Notes under the pieces: generated by a model | What the model was told of the DNA's origin: nothing | The model's database searches: none | The model's input: the letters and a program-made list of their open reading frames with translations, nothing else | Program-made: the position numbers and the translations under genes | In this document: positions 45,111 to 52,410 of the stretch, piece after piece | Position numbering within the stretch: the first letter of the stretch is position 1 | Layout: each line of letters opens with the position of its first letter | DNA from: GCA-003244245 sp035276605 | GTDB taxonomy: Bacteria > Actinomycetota > Actinomycetes > Mycobacteriales > Pseudonocardiaceae | Length of the DNA: 64,000 nt | Direction: 5' to 3' | Assembly: GCA_035276605.1 (NCBI GenBank) | Contig: DATELN010000126.1 | Coordinates: 1 to 64,000, forward strand

Positions 45111-45348
45111 ACGCGGGCAATTCGGCGTGACCGCTATCTGCCCGTGCCACGACCGCTGGCCGTCTCGCCTCCTGTCGGGCCGAGCCCAGCACCTGTATCA
45201 GCTCGTCGACCTTGGCGGGTTCCATGATCGCCTCCCAGGTGAAAGGCGGCACGATAGACATCCAAACATCTCCCCGATAGACCGTCACAACAACCGTGAC
45301 AACCACACCCTCACGGCCTTTGACAACGACCCTTCGAGGAACACTCAT
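45067..45348 (-). CDS. Small conserved-looking hypothetical protein
   Basis: The ATG ending at 45348 gives 93 residues: MSVPRRVVVKGREGVVVTVV, then a strand-rich segment and PFTWEAIMEPAKVDELIQVL, then a basic tail. Regular strand-strand-helix alternation and codon use suggest a real gene. The last 44 bases overlap the convergent arsI end, so the true C-terminus is the weak part. It lies 86 bases downstream of the XRE gene on the same strand and may belong to that operon. Function unknown. Confidence 0.55.
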   Translation of the reverse strand: MSVPRRVVVKGREGVVVTVVVTVYRGDVWMSIVPPFTWEAIMEPAKVDELIQVLGSARQEARRPAVVARADSGHAELPASTTRTGSRRFQGGC

Positions 45349-45434
45349 TCTGCGCGACTTCTTTCTGCTTAGGCTATCGCGGCGAGGGTATGCAACGGGA
45401 GACGCCACGTTCCAGCCCTATGCGCGTCCTCGAA

Positions 45435-46286
45435 TTATTCGTTGCCTCGGAATGAGGCAGCCAGCGCCTGCAGAACACGTCTAGCCTCATCTGCCCACAG
45501 TGCGTGGACAGCGAAGAAATCAAAAAGCGCGCAGTAGAAATCTATGTCCTTGGGATCGCGTAGCACGAGCCGGCCGGTGAACAGCTCGATGGTTACCAGG
45601 CGACGATCATAGGTGACAAAAGTATGGAACGCGCCATGATGCACCTGCGTCGACAGTGGCAATACGCCAATGCGAATGTTTGACTGCCGCGACAACGACA
45701 CGAGCCGATCGATTTGCACCGCCATGATCGACGGCTCACACAGCTGCCATCGTATCGCCGACTCCGTCAGCAGGAACTCAAAGGTTTTGTTCTTATCGTA
45801 CAGTATCGCTTGTCTTCCCAGCTTCAGCACCATCGCCTTGCCCACGTCACCTGCCGCCGGTTCAACAGGCGTACTCATGGCCGCCCGCATGTACTCAGGT
45901 ATCTGAAGTAATCCTGTGACGAGGGTGGGCAAAAAGTGCCGCATCAGTGTGGCGTTGGCTTCCAGCACGGCCAACTCGCGCTGCCGGTGGTGGAGGCCTC
46001 GACGTACCGAAGCCCGCAGATCCTGATATTCAGCATTAGCAACGCGAGCGAGCGCCAGCAGTTCCCTCCGCGTCTCATCATCTACCTGAAGGGCAGTGAG
46101 TATTTGTTCCACGTCAACGACGCTGGGTATCAAACGGCCGGTCTCAATGCGGCTCACTTTGCTTTGACTCATGCCACAGCGCCGGGCCAACCGGTCACCA
46201 GACAGGCCCGAAGCTTTGCGCAGGTCATGCAGTGCGCTCGCCAAGTTCTGACGATCTCGTCCGGCATGTGCGGGGTCGAGTGTCAC
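45435..46286 (-). CDS. XRE-family regulator with DUF5753 domain
   Basis: The 283-residue protein has an N-terminal helix-turn-helix (LRKASGLSGDRLARRCGMSQ, then SKVSRIETGRLIPS) and a DUF5753 sensing domain (LEANATLMRHFLPTLVTGLL, QIPEYMRAAM, TESAIRWQLC, GAFHTFVTYD). This architecture is that of WhiJ-like regulators that sit beside small DUF397/BldB-type proteins in actinomycetes. It overlaps the DUF6879 gene by 4 bases. Confidence 0.9.
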   Translation of the reverse strand: MTLDPAHAGRDRQNLASALHDLRKASGLSGDRLARRCGMSQSKVSRIETGRLIPSVVDVEQILTALQVDDETRRELLALARVANAEYQDLRASVRRGLHHRQRELAVLEANATLMRHFLPTLVTGLLQIPEYMRAAMSTPVEPAAGDVGKAMVLKLGRQAILYDKNKTFEFLLTESAIRWQLCEPSIMAVQIDRLVSLSRQSNIRIGVLPLSTQVHHGAFHTFVTYDRRLVTIELFTGRLVLRDPKDIDFYCALFDFFAVHALWADEARRVLQALAASFRGNE

Positions 46287-46801
46287 CAGCCTCGCTTCAC
46301 CCAGTTCTTAAACGGCTCGGCATGGTCCAGAGCCAATCGCTTCCATGCTACGTAGGGAGCAGGGTCAACGTCCTCAAGGAGTTCACGCCCGACCTGGGTG
46401 CCGTCTGGGTCATAATCCATACGAACGACAGCGGTGTCATCGAAGAGCCAAAAGTCTTGCGCGGGCAATCCTGGGTTGGGCCGGTCGGTGAGATCGAGGA
46501 TGCGAACGTCCTCCCCGGCGTCCATGCCGCGGCAATAGCCCGCGAATTCATACCTTAAGTAATCGGTTAATGGCCTGCGGACGACATGCACCCGGCCAAT
46601 CCAGCGACCGGTTCGCCGAAAATGACGAACCCGCACGAGCCAGGGATCGTCATCTAGAATATTCAGCTCGCCGGTTGCCAAAAATTCTTCAAATTCGGCC
46701 CGTTCCTTGGTTACGTTATAGCAAGGTAGCGTTTCAAGGCGGAATGCCTCTCGTTGACATGAGTCGAAAAATGTTCGCCAGGGGTCACCATCCAAGCGCA
46801 C
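46283..46801 (-). CDS. DUF6879 family protein
   Basis: The 172-residue product matches the DUF6879 pattern: FFDSCQREAFRLETLPCYNV, EEFLATGELN, WLVRVRHFRRTGRWIGRVHV, YLRYEFAGYCRGMDAGEDVR and FWLFDDTAVVRMDYDPDG. Genes of this family often stand next to XRE/DUF5753 regulators and small DUF397-like proteins; the arrangement has been discussed as toxin-antitoxin-like. It overlaps the small upstream gene by 17 bases and the XRE gene by 4, so the three are translationally coupled. Confidence 0.85.
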   Translation of the reverse strand: MRLDGDPWRTFFDSCQREAFRLETLPCYNVTKERAEFEEFLATGELNILDDDPWLVRVRHFRRTGRWIGRVHVVRRPLTDYLRYEFAGYCRGMDAGEDVRILDLTDRPNPGLPAQDFWLFDDTAVVRMDYDPDGTQVGRELLEDVDPAPYVAWKRLALDHAEPFKNWVKRGW

Positions 46802-46970
46802 AAGCCGCCTCCTTGAACACGGCTAACGGGATTTCGACGACCGCCTCACCTGCCGGCGTATTTCTGTCCAGGAGGTAACCCTGGACAGCAACCGTGCCCT
46901 TGTCTGTCGTGAAGACAGCGGGGCAGTCGTCACTACGGCAATCGTCACCGGCAACTCGCGTGAGCTCCAT
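46785..46970 (-). CDS. Small DUF397-like partner protein
   Basis: The ATG ending at 46970 has an excellent GGGGAGGG site and gives 61 residues. MELTRVAGDDCRSDDCPAVF, TDKGTVAVQGYLLD and EAVVEIPLAVFKEA form the beta-rich pattern of the small proteins that accompany XRE/DUF6879 genes. A Cys pair (CRSDDC) is present. It is the first gene of the operon, under the promoter at 47004-47033. Confidence 0.75.
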   Translation of the reverse strand: MELTRVAGDDCRSDDCPAVFTTDKGTVAVQGYLLDRNTPAGEAVVEIPLAVFKEAACALGW

Positions 46971-47003
46971 ATCGCCCTCCCCTTTATGCAAGCACGCGAC
47001 TTG

Positions 47004-47033
47004 ACGCTAGGCAAGCAAACCCCCGGTCGTCAA
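47004..47033 (-). promoter_or_regulatory. Promoter of the small protein-DUF6879-XRE operon
   Basis: On the minus strand: -35 TTGACG (47033-47028), an 18-base spacer, -10 TAGCGT (47009-47004). Transcription would start near 46998, leaving a leader of about 28 bases that holds the GGGGAGGG ribosome site. Both hexamers fit the actinobacterial housekeeping consensus. Confidence 0.65.
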
Positions 47034-47069
47034 GATGCATGCACGTTGCCGCATAGACTCGACCCATCC

Positions 47070-47097
47070 CTTGACATGGAGACATCTCCATGTCAAG
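47070..47097 (-). terminator. Perfect hairpin after prolyl oligopeptidase
   Basis: Arms CTTGACATGGAGA and TCTCCATGTCAAG with 2 central bases, five bases after the peptidase stop. The position fits a terminator; no T-run follows. The nearly spacerless symmetry also suits a dimeric repressor, and it lies about 40 bases upstream of the operon promoter at 47004-47033. Confidence 0.6.
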
Positions 47098-47102
47098 AAT
47101 TT

Positions 47103-49130
47103 TCAGGCGGAAAGGTGGCGCCAGAGGAACTCATAGGCCAGGGCTGACATGAAGGCGGCTTGCTCGTTGTCGGCCGCGCCGCCGTGACCGCCCTCGATGT
47201 TCTCGTAATAGGTGACGGGCAGGCCGTATTCGCGCATCCGGGCCACCAGCTTGCGGGCGTGACCAGGGTGCACCCGGTCGTCGCGAGTGGAGGTGGTCAG
47301 CAGCGTCGGCGGGTATCGACGGTCCGCGCGCAGCTGGTGGTACGGGGAGAAACGCAACAGGTGTTCGCGATCGGCCGGGTCGTCAGGATCGCCGTACTCG
47401 GCCATCCAGGAGGCACCGGCTAGCAGCACGTGGTAGCGCAGCATGTCCAGCAGCGGAACCGCCGCGACGATGGCACCGAATAGCTCCGGGTAATGCGTGA
47501 GCATCACGCCCATGAGCAACCCGCCGTTGCTGCCGCCCTCGGCACCAAGGCGAGCGGGTGTGGTGATGCCCCGAGCGACCAGGTCTCGGGCCACCGCAGC
47601 GAAGTCCTCATAAACCAGGTGGCGGTTGTGCTTGAGGGTGGCGGAATGCCAGCGCGGACCGTACTCCGCGCCACCGCGGATGTTCGCGCTGACGTAGCAA
47701 CCCCCGCGGGCCAGCCAGCCGCGTCCCCGGCCACCGCGGTAGCCGGGCTGCAGGGAGACCTCGAAGCCGCCGTAGCCGTAGAGCAGGGTGGGCCAACCCC
47801 CGGCTGGCACGGCCGAATCGGGTGCCACCACGAAGTACGGGATTCGGGTGCCGTCATCGGAGACCGCGAAGTGCTGGTGCACCGCGAAACCGGCCGCGTC
47901 AAAAAAGGACGGTGCCTGCTTGAGCACCACAGCCGGGCCGTCACCAATGGTGCCGATCGCCAGGGTGGAGGGAGTCAGGAAACTGTCGACGTCAAGCAGG
48001 TACTCGTCGTCGATGTCCGCATCGGTGCCGTACGCGCTCGCGCTGGACAGCGGTGGGGTGCCGATCAGTGGCTCGGCGCGCCAGTCCTCGGCGGGTGTCA
48101 GCACCGACAGCTGGCTGACCACGTCGCGCATGACGTCGAGAATGAGGTGGTGGCGGGTCCAGCTGTAGCCCGACAGCGAGCTGTGCTCGTCGGGGGTGAA
48201 CAGCACCCGCAATACCGCGCGGTCGGCGCCCCGATCCATGAACTCGTCGAAGTCGGCCACCAGCAGGCAACCCGCGGGATAGGTCTGCCCGACCGTCCAG
48301 TCGCTGCGCAGCTCAATGAGGAGCCACTGGCGGTGCGCGCCGACGATCGCGTCGTCAGGGACCTCGACGCGGCGCAGACCCCCCTCACAACGCTGGTACC
48401 ACTCGCAGCGGTAAAACTCCAGCGCGCGCTGGACGAAGTCACGCTCGAATCCCTCCGTGTCGTCGTGGTAAGCGGACACGCTGACGTCGTCGGGTTTGCC
48501 CTCGTAGACCAGTTGCGCCTCGGGCAACGGCGTGCCACGCCGCCACTGCCGGACGGTGCGCGGGTAACCGCTGGTGGTCAGCGTTCCTGGACCGAAGTCG
48601 GTGGCGACGTAGATGTGGTCGGCGTCGATCCAGTCCACCACGGACTTCGCCTCGGGCAGCAGGAATCCGTCGGTGACGAACTCACGGCGTTCGATGTCGA
48701 ATTCCCGCACTACCGATGCGTCCGCACCGCCGCGCGACAGGGATATCAGCGCTCGGCGGTAGTCCGGCCGCAAGCACTGGGCGCTCTGGAAGATCCAGTT
48801 CTCGTCCTCGTCGCGAGCCAGCGCGTCGACGTCGAGGAGGATTTCCCAGTCCGGCGCGTCCTGGCGGTACTCCGCCAGAGTGGTGCGCCGCCACAAACCG
48901 CGCGGGTGCTCGCGATCCCGCCAGAAGTTGTATCGGTATTCCCCGCGCCGGGTGATGTACGGGATGCGATCGGTGGCGTCGAGGACCTCACGGATCTCGG
49001 CTCGCAACGCCTCGAACCGGTCTCCGCTGGCTAGCTGCGCAACGGTCTCGGCGTTGCGCTCCCGCACCCAGGACAGGGCGCGCTCGCCGGTCACGTCCTC
49101 CAGCCACCGGTACGGGTCATCAATGCTCAT
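47103..49130 (-). CDS. Prolyl oligopeptidase family serine protease (S9A)
   Basis: The 675-residue protein has an N-terminal beta-propeller (DPYRWLEDVTGERALSWVRE at the start) and a C-terminal hydrolase domain with the nucleophile GAEGGSNGGLLMG, the Asp in TSTRDDRVHPGHARKL and the His in IEGGHGGAADNEQ. It cleaves short peptides after proline in the cytoplasm. It starts 5 bases after the F420 oxidoreductase stop, so the two form an operon. GAGG lies upstream of the ATG. Confidence 0.93.
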   Translation of the reverse strand: MSIDDPYRWLEDVTGERALSWVRERNAETVAQLASGDRFEALRAEIREVLDATDRIPYITRRGEYRYNFWRDREHPRGLWRRTTLAEYRQDAPDWEILLDVDALARDEDENWIFQSAQCLRPDYRRALISLSRGGADASVVREFDIERREFVTDGFLLPEAKSVVDWIDADHIYVATDFGPGTLTTSGYPRTVRQWRRGTPLPEAQLVYEGKPDDVSVSAYHDDTEGFERDFVQRALEFYRCEWYQRCEGGLRRVEVPDDAIVGAHRQWLLIELRSDWTVGQTYPAGCLLVADFDEFMDRGADRAVLRVLFTPDEHSSLSGYSWTRHHLILDVMRDVVSQLSVLTPAEDWRAEPLIGTPPLSSASAYGTDADIDDEYLLDVDSFLTPSTLAIGTIGDGPAVVLKQAPSFFDAAGFAVHQHFAVSDDGTRIPYFVVAPDSAVPAGGWPTLLYGYGGFEVSLQPGYRGGRGRGWLARGGCYVSANIRGGAEYGPRWHSATLKHNRHLVYEDFAAVARDLVARGITTPARLGAEGGSNGGLLMGVMLTHYPELFGAIVAAVPLLDMLRYHVLLAGASWMAEYGDPDDPADREHLLRFSPYHQLRADRRYPPTLLTTSTRDDRVHPGHARKLVARMREYGLPVTYYENIEGGHGGAADNEQAAFMSALAYEFLWRHLSA

Positions 49131-49135
49131 AGCGA

Positions 49136-50155
49136 TCAGTCTGCCTCGTCGGGAAATGCGGGAAGTACGTGGCGAGCGAACTGACGGATCTGTTGGCGCA
49201 TCTCGGGGACCGTGTTACCCACGAACAGCAGCGCGGTGAGGTGATCCAGCCCGGCCCGCTGGTAGGCAGCGATCTTCTCGCAGACCTGATCGGGAGTGCC
49301 GACCAGGTTCATGTCCAAGTATGCGTCCAGGCCGACACCCTTGGTCATGGTGTTTTTCAGTGAGGTGCGAAACAGGTCGAACGAGGAGTTCAGAAAGGTC
49401 TCGCGGGCCCGCTGCGCAGTAGCGCCCAGGCAGACGACAGACTGCAACGCGACGGCGATGCCGGCTGGGTCGCGGCCGACCGCGCGAGCATAACGGGCCA
49501 GCGTGGCCCGCCCTTCGCCCAGCCGGGTCGGGCCTATCTTCGCCGGCAGCCAGCCCTGGCACAGCTCGGCGGCGCGACGGATCGAGCCGTCCGCATTTCC
49601 GCCGGAGTAGATCGGCAGCGGCGCCTGCTGCGGCTTCGGGAAGCTCTCCACATCCTCGAAATGCACGTACTTGCCCCGGTAAGTGGCGCGAGGCTGGTCG
49701 AAAAGCGCACGGAGTGACTCGATCGTCTCGCGGGTCAACTCCGCCCGGTTGGCGCGGTTCAGGTCAGGGCGGACCGCCTCAAACTCATCACGGTAGCCGC
49801 CGACCGCGACGCCGAGCATCACCCGGCCGCCGCTGAGCCGGTCGAGCGTAGCCACCTGCTTGGCCAGCAGGACCGGCTCGCGCATCGGCACCACCATGAT
49901 CCCAGTAGTCAGCCGCAACACCGAGGTCTTTGCCGCGATGTGCGCGAGGGTTATCAGCGGCTCGAAATAGTCCGGTGGAGTCGGCCACGCGTCGCGGACG
50001 AACCGCATGGTGCTGAGGTGATCGTTTCCACCGGCGTCGTAGTAGCCGAGTTGCTCGGCCTCCAGCGCGGTGTCCACCACCTCTGAGACAGTGGCGAACG
50101 GAACCGGATACATCATCCCGGATGTGCATGTCGGGATCTCGATGCCGACCTTCAT
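49136..50155 (-). CDS. LLM-class F420-dependent oxidoreductase
   Basis: The ATG ending at 50155 (with AAAGGTG upstream) gives 339 residues; a GTG three codons earlier is possible. Luciferase-like barrel features: NDHLSTMRF, TTGIMVVPMREPVLLAKQVA, LDRLSGGRVMLGVAVGGYRD and PLPIYSGGNADGSIRRAAEL. Such enzymes use deazaflavin F420 (or FMN). Its promoter region carries a large palindrome next to a divergent TetR gene, which points to repression by that TetR and induction by a small molecule. Confidence 0.9.
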   Translation of the reverse strand: MKVGIEIPTCTSGMMYPVPFATVSEVVDTALEAEQLGYYDAGGNDHLSTMRFVRDAWPTPPDYFEPLITLAHIAAKTSVLRLTTGIMVVPMREPVLLAKQVATLDRLSGGRVMLGVAVGGYRDEFEAVRPDLNRANRAELTRETIESLRALFDQPRATYRGKYVHFEDVESFPKPQQAPLPIYSGGNADGSIRRAAELCQGWLPAKIGPTRLGEGRATLARYARAVGRDPAGIAVALQSVVCLGATAQRARETFLNSSFDLFRTSLKNTMTKGVGLDAYLDMNLVGTPDQVCEKIAAYQRAGLDHLTALLFVGNTVPEMRQQIRQFARHVLPAFPDEAD

Positions 50156-50181
50156 CGAGGGCACCTTTCTGCGCGTAAACT

Positions 50182-50214
50182 GCTAACGCTACGATACGGT
50201 ATCGTAGCGTTAGC
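50182..50214. promoter_or_regulatory. 33-bp palindromic TetR operator
   Basis: Perfect 16-base arms GCTAACGCTACGATAC and their complement around a single G, centred between the divergent oxidoreductase and TetR starts. The size, symmetry and location are those of a TetR-family operator controlling both directions. The inner CGATACGGTATCG is a typical core. Confidence 0.85.
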
Positions 50215-50230
50215 TACCCGAGGGACGGTA

Positions 50231-50821
50231 GTGGTGGCGAAGCAGGCATCGAGTGATCCGACCGATCCTCGGGTGACCCGATCGCGGCGAGTGATCATCG
50301 AAGCCGCGGTCGCGCTCCTGGTGGAGGGCGGCTTCGGAGCCGCCACGGTGGAGGCCATCTCGGCTCGTTCCGGCGTCGCCAAGACCACCATCTACCGGCA
50401 CTGGCCGGACAAGGACGCCGTGCTGCGCTCAGCCGTGGAGTCGATCGTGCCCATCGCGACCGCACCGGACACCGGAAGCCTGCGCGGCGATCTGACCCAC
50501 TTCGCCGAGGACCTGGCTCGGATTCTGACCACCCCGCCGACATCGGCATTGATCCCCGGGTTGGTGGCCGCCGCCGAGCACGACCCGGGCCTAGGCCGGC
50601 TGCTCGCCGAATTCACCGCCGGTCGGCGCCGACCCGTGCACGACGCAGTGATCCGGGCTGTGAATCGCGGCGAGATCAGCGCAGGCAGTAACCCCGAAGC
50701 GGCCGCGGAGCTGTTGCTGGGGCCGCTGTTTTACCGACGGCTGCTGTCGCGCATGCCGCTCACCGCGGGGATGATCGAGCACACCGTCGAGGCTGTCGAG
50801 GGCATGCTGGCTGCGAAATAG
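50231..50821 (+). CDS. TetR family transcription repressor
   Basis: The 196-residue protein has the TetR helix-turn-helix (SRRVIIEAAVALLVEGGFGA, then VEAISARSGVAKTTIYRHWP) and a C-terminal ligand domain (TetR_C_33-like with LLGPLFYRRLLSRMPL). It starts 17 bases after the palindrome and should repress itself and the F420 oxidoreductase-peptidase operon. The ligand is unknown. Confidence 0.92.
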   Translation: MVAKQASSDPTDPRVTRSRRVIIEAAVALLVEGGFGAATVEAISARSGVAKTTIYRHWPDKDAVLRSAVESIVPIATAPDTGSLRGDLTHFAEDLARILTTPPTSALIPGLVAAAEHDPGLGRLLAEFTAGRRRPVHDAVIRAVNRGEISAGSNPEAAAELLLGPLFYRRLLSRMPLTAGMIEHTVEAVEGMLAAK

Positions 50822-50844
50822 GGCTGATCTACCGACCCGGCTAG

Positions 50845-51513
50845 TCACGGCAGGCCAGTGACCCGGATGCCGGCGTGCGTCCGGTAGCGGCGATTGACCG
50901 CAATCAGGTTGGCGGTCAGCGCCTCCACCTGGCTGGCATTGCGCAGCCGTCCACCGTAGACGCCGCGTACCCCCGGGATCGCGTCGGCCAGCGCCCGCAC
51001 CTGGTCGACGGCCGCCCGATCATCGCCCAGCACCAGCACGTCGCAGTCCACTTGGGCAATCGACAGGTCAGCCAGGATTACCGCCGACACGTGGTGAAAC
51101 GCCGCGGTCACCCGCGAGTCGGGCAGTAGCACCGCGGCCCGTTGCGCGGCGCTGCCTTCGGCGACCTCCAGCGGGTACGGTCCGCGCTGGTCGAAGCCCA
51201 GCGGGTTGACGCAGTCGATGACGATCTTGCCGGTGAGTGGTTTGCGCAGTGACCTGAGCAGCGTGTCGTGCCCGTCCCACGGCACCGCAACCAGCACGAT
51301 ATCCGCGGCTGTCGCGCACCCGGCGTTGTCCGTCCCGGTGACCGTATCCGTGCCGACTCGTTCGGCCAGTTCCCGGGCGGCCTTCTCGGCCCGCCCAGCG
51401 TCCCTGGACCCGATGATCACCCGAAGCCCGGCGACGGCCCAGCGAAGGGCGAGACCATTGCCCTGCGGCCCGGTGCCGCCCAGCACACCAATGGATACCT
51501 TGTCGTCGCTCAT
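50845..51513 (-). CDS. npdG: F420-dependent NADP oxidoreductase (NADPH:F420 reductase)
   Basis: The 222-residue enzyme has SIGVLGGTGPQGNGLALRWA (NADP loop), VIIGSRDAGRAEKAARELA, ADIVLVAVPWDGH and VIDCVNPLGFD, all typical of NPDG. It passes hydride between NADPH and F420, and so would supply reduced F420 to the oxidoreductase nearby. The ATG overlaps the rsmI stop by 4 bases. Confidence 0.9.
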   Translation of the reverse strand: MSDDKVSIGVLGGTGPQGNGLALRWAVAGLRVIIGSRDAGRAEKAARELAERVGTDTVTGTDNAGCATAADIVLVAVPWDGHDTLLRSLRKPLTGKIVIDCVNPLGFDQRGPYPLEVAEGSAAQRAAVLLPDSRVTAAFHHVSAVILADLSIAQVDCDVLVLGDDRAAVDQVRALADAIPGVRGVYGGRLRNASQVEALTANLIAVNRRYRTHAGIRVTGLP

Positions 51514-52385
51514 GAACTGTCCAAAGTCGCCTGGTAGAGGTCACGTTTAGGAACGCCATACGCGGTCGCCACGTCCGCTACCGCCTCCTTGAGTCGCTGC
51601 CCGGCCGCTACCCGCTGGCTGACCTCGCCAACCAGGTCGGCCACCTCCGGTAGCCTGGGCGCCGGCGCGCCCGCCAGGACCACGGTGATCTCACCGCGCA
51701 CCCCGCCGGCGGCCCACTCGGCAAGCGCGGCCAACCCACCACGGCGGATCTCCTCGTAAGGCTTGGTGAGCTCCCGGCACACCGCCGCGCCGCGGTTGGC
51801 CCCGAGTACCTCCGCGGCCTCAGCCAGCGTGGCCGCCAACCGATGTGGCGACTCAAAGAACACGCAGGTGCGCTGCTCCGCGGCCAGGCCAGCCAACCAT
51901 CGCCGGCGCGCACCGTCGCGGCGCGGCGGGAAACCCTCGAAGCAGAACCGGTCGCAAGGCAACCCGGACACGGCCAGCGCGGTGGTCACCGCCGATGGTC
52001 CGGGCAGGCAAGTCACCCGCAACCCTTCCTGCACGCACGCGGTCACCAGCCGGAAACCCGGATCGGACACCGCCGGCATCCCGGCATCAGTCACCATCAG
52101 CACCGTCGCGCCACCACGGATGGCCGCCAGCAACACGGGGACCCGGGCCGCCTCCACCGCGTCGTAGTGGGAGACGATCCGGCCGCTCACGGTCACCTGC
52201 AACGCCGCGGCGAGTGCCCGCAACCGGCGGGTGTCCTCCGCGGCCACCATGTCCGCACTACCCAATGCCGCCACCAAACGCGGTGAGGCGTCCCGCGCGT
52301 CCCCGAGGGGGGTGGCGGCCAGCACCAGCGCCCCACCAGCTGGTGATCCAGAGCCGGAGACAGCAGAGTCTGGGTTGCGGGGCAC
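51510..52385 (-). CDS. rsmI: 16S rRNA (cytidine-2'-O)-methyltransferase
   Basis: From the GTG ending at 52385 the product is 291 residues. The tetrapyrrole-methylase fold shows LVLAATPLGDARDASPRL, VAAEDTRRLRALAAAL, MVTDAGMPAVSDPGFRLV and CFEGFPPRRDGARRR. RsmI methylates C1402 of 16S rRNA. The GTG sits 7 bases after a -10 hexamer, which implies a leaderless transcript. The divergent pairing with the mannosyltransferase is conserved in mycobacteria. Confidence 0.94.
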   Translation of the reverse strand: MPRNPDSAVSGSGSPAGGALVLAATPLGDARDASPRLVAALGSADMVAAEDTRRLRALAAALQVTVSGRIVSHYDAVEAARVPVLLAAIRGGATVLMVTDAGMPAVSDPGFRLVTACVQEGLRVTCLPGPSAVTTALAVSGLPCDRFCFEGFPPRRDGARRRWLAGLAAEQRTCVFFESPHRLAATLAEAAEVLGANRGAAVCRELTKPYEEIRRGGLAALAEWAAGGVRGEITVVLAGAPAPRLPEVADLVGEVSQRVAAGQRLKEAVADVATAYGVPKRDLYQATLDSS

Positions 52386-52392
52386 GCGCCCG

Positions 52393-52402
52393 AGCCTACG
52401 AT
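52393..52402. promoter_or_regulatory. Overlapping divergent -10 hexamers of rsmI and the mannosyltransferase
   Basis: TAGGCT on the minus strand (52398-52393) ends 7 bases before the rsmI GTG; TACGAT on the plus strand (52397-52402) ends 8 bases before the mannosyltransferase GTG. Both fit TANNNT and share two base pairs. The start codons are 25 bases apart, so both messages are probably leaderless and the two polymerases cannot bind together. Confidence 0.6.
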
Positions 52403-52410
52403 CGTCTCCC

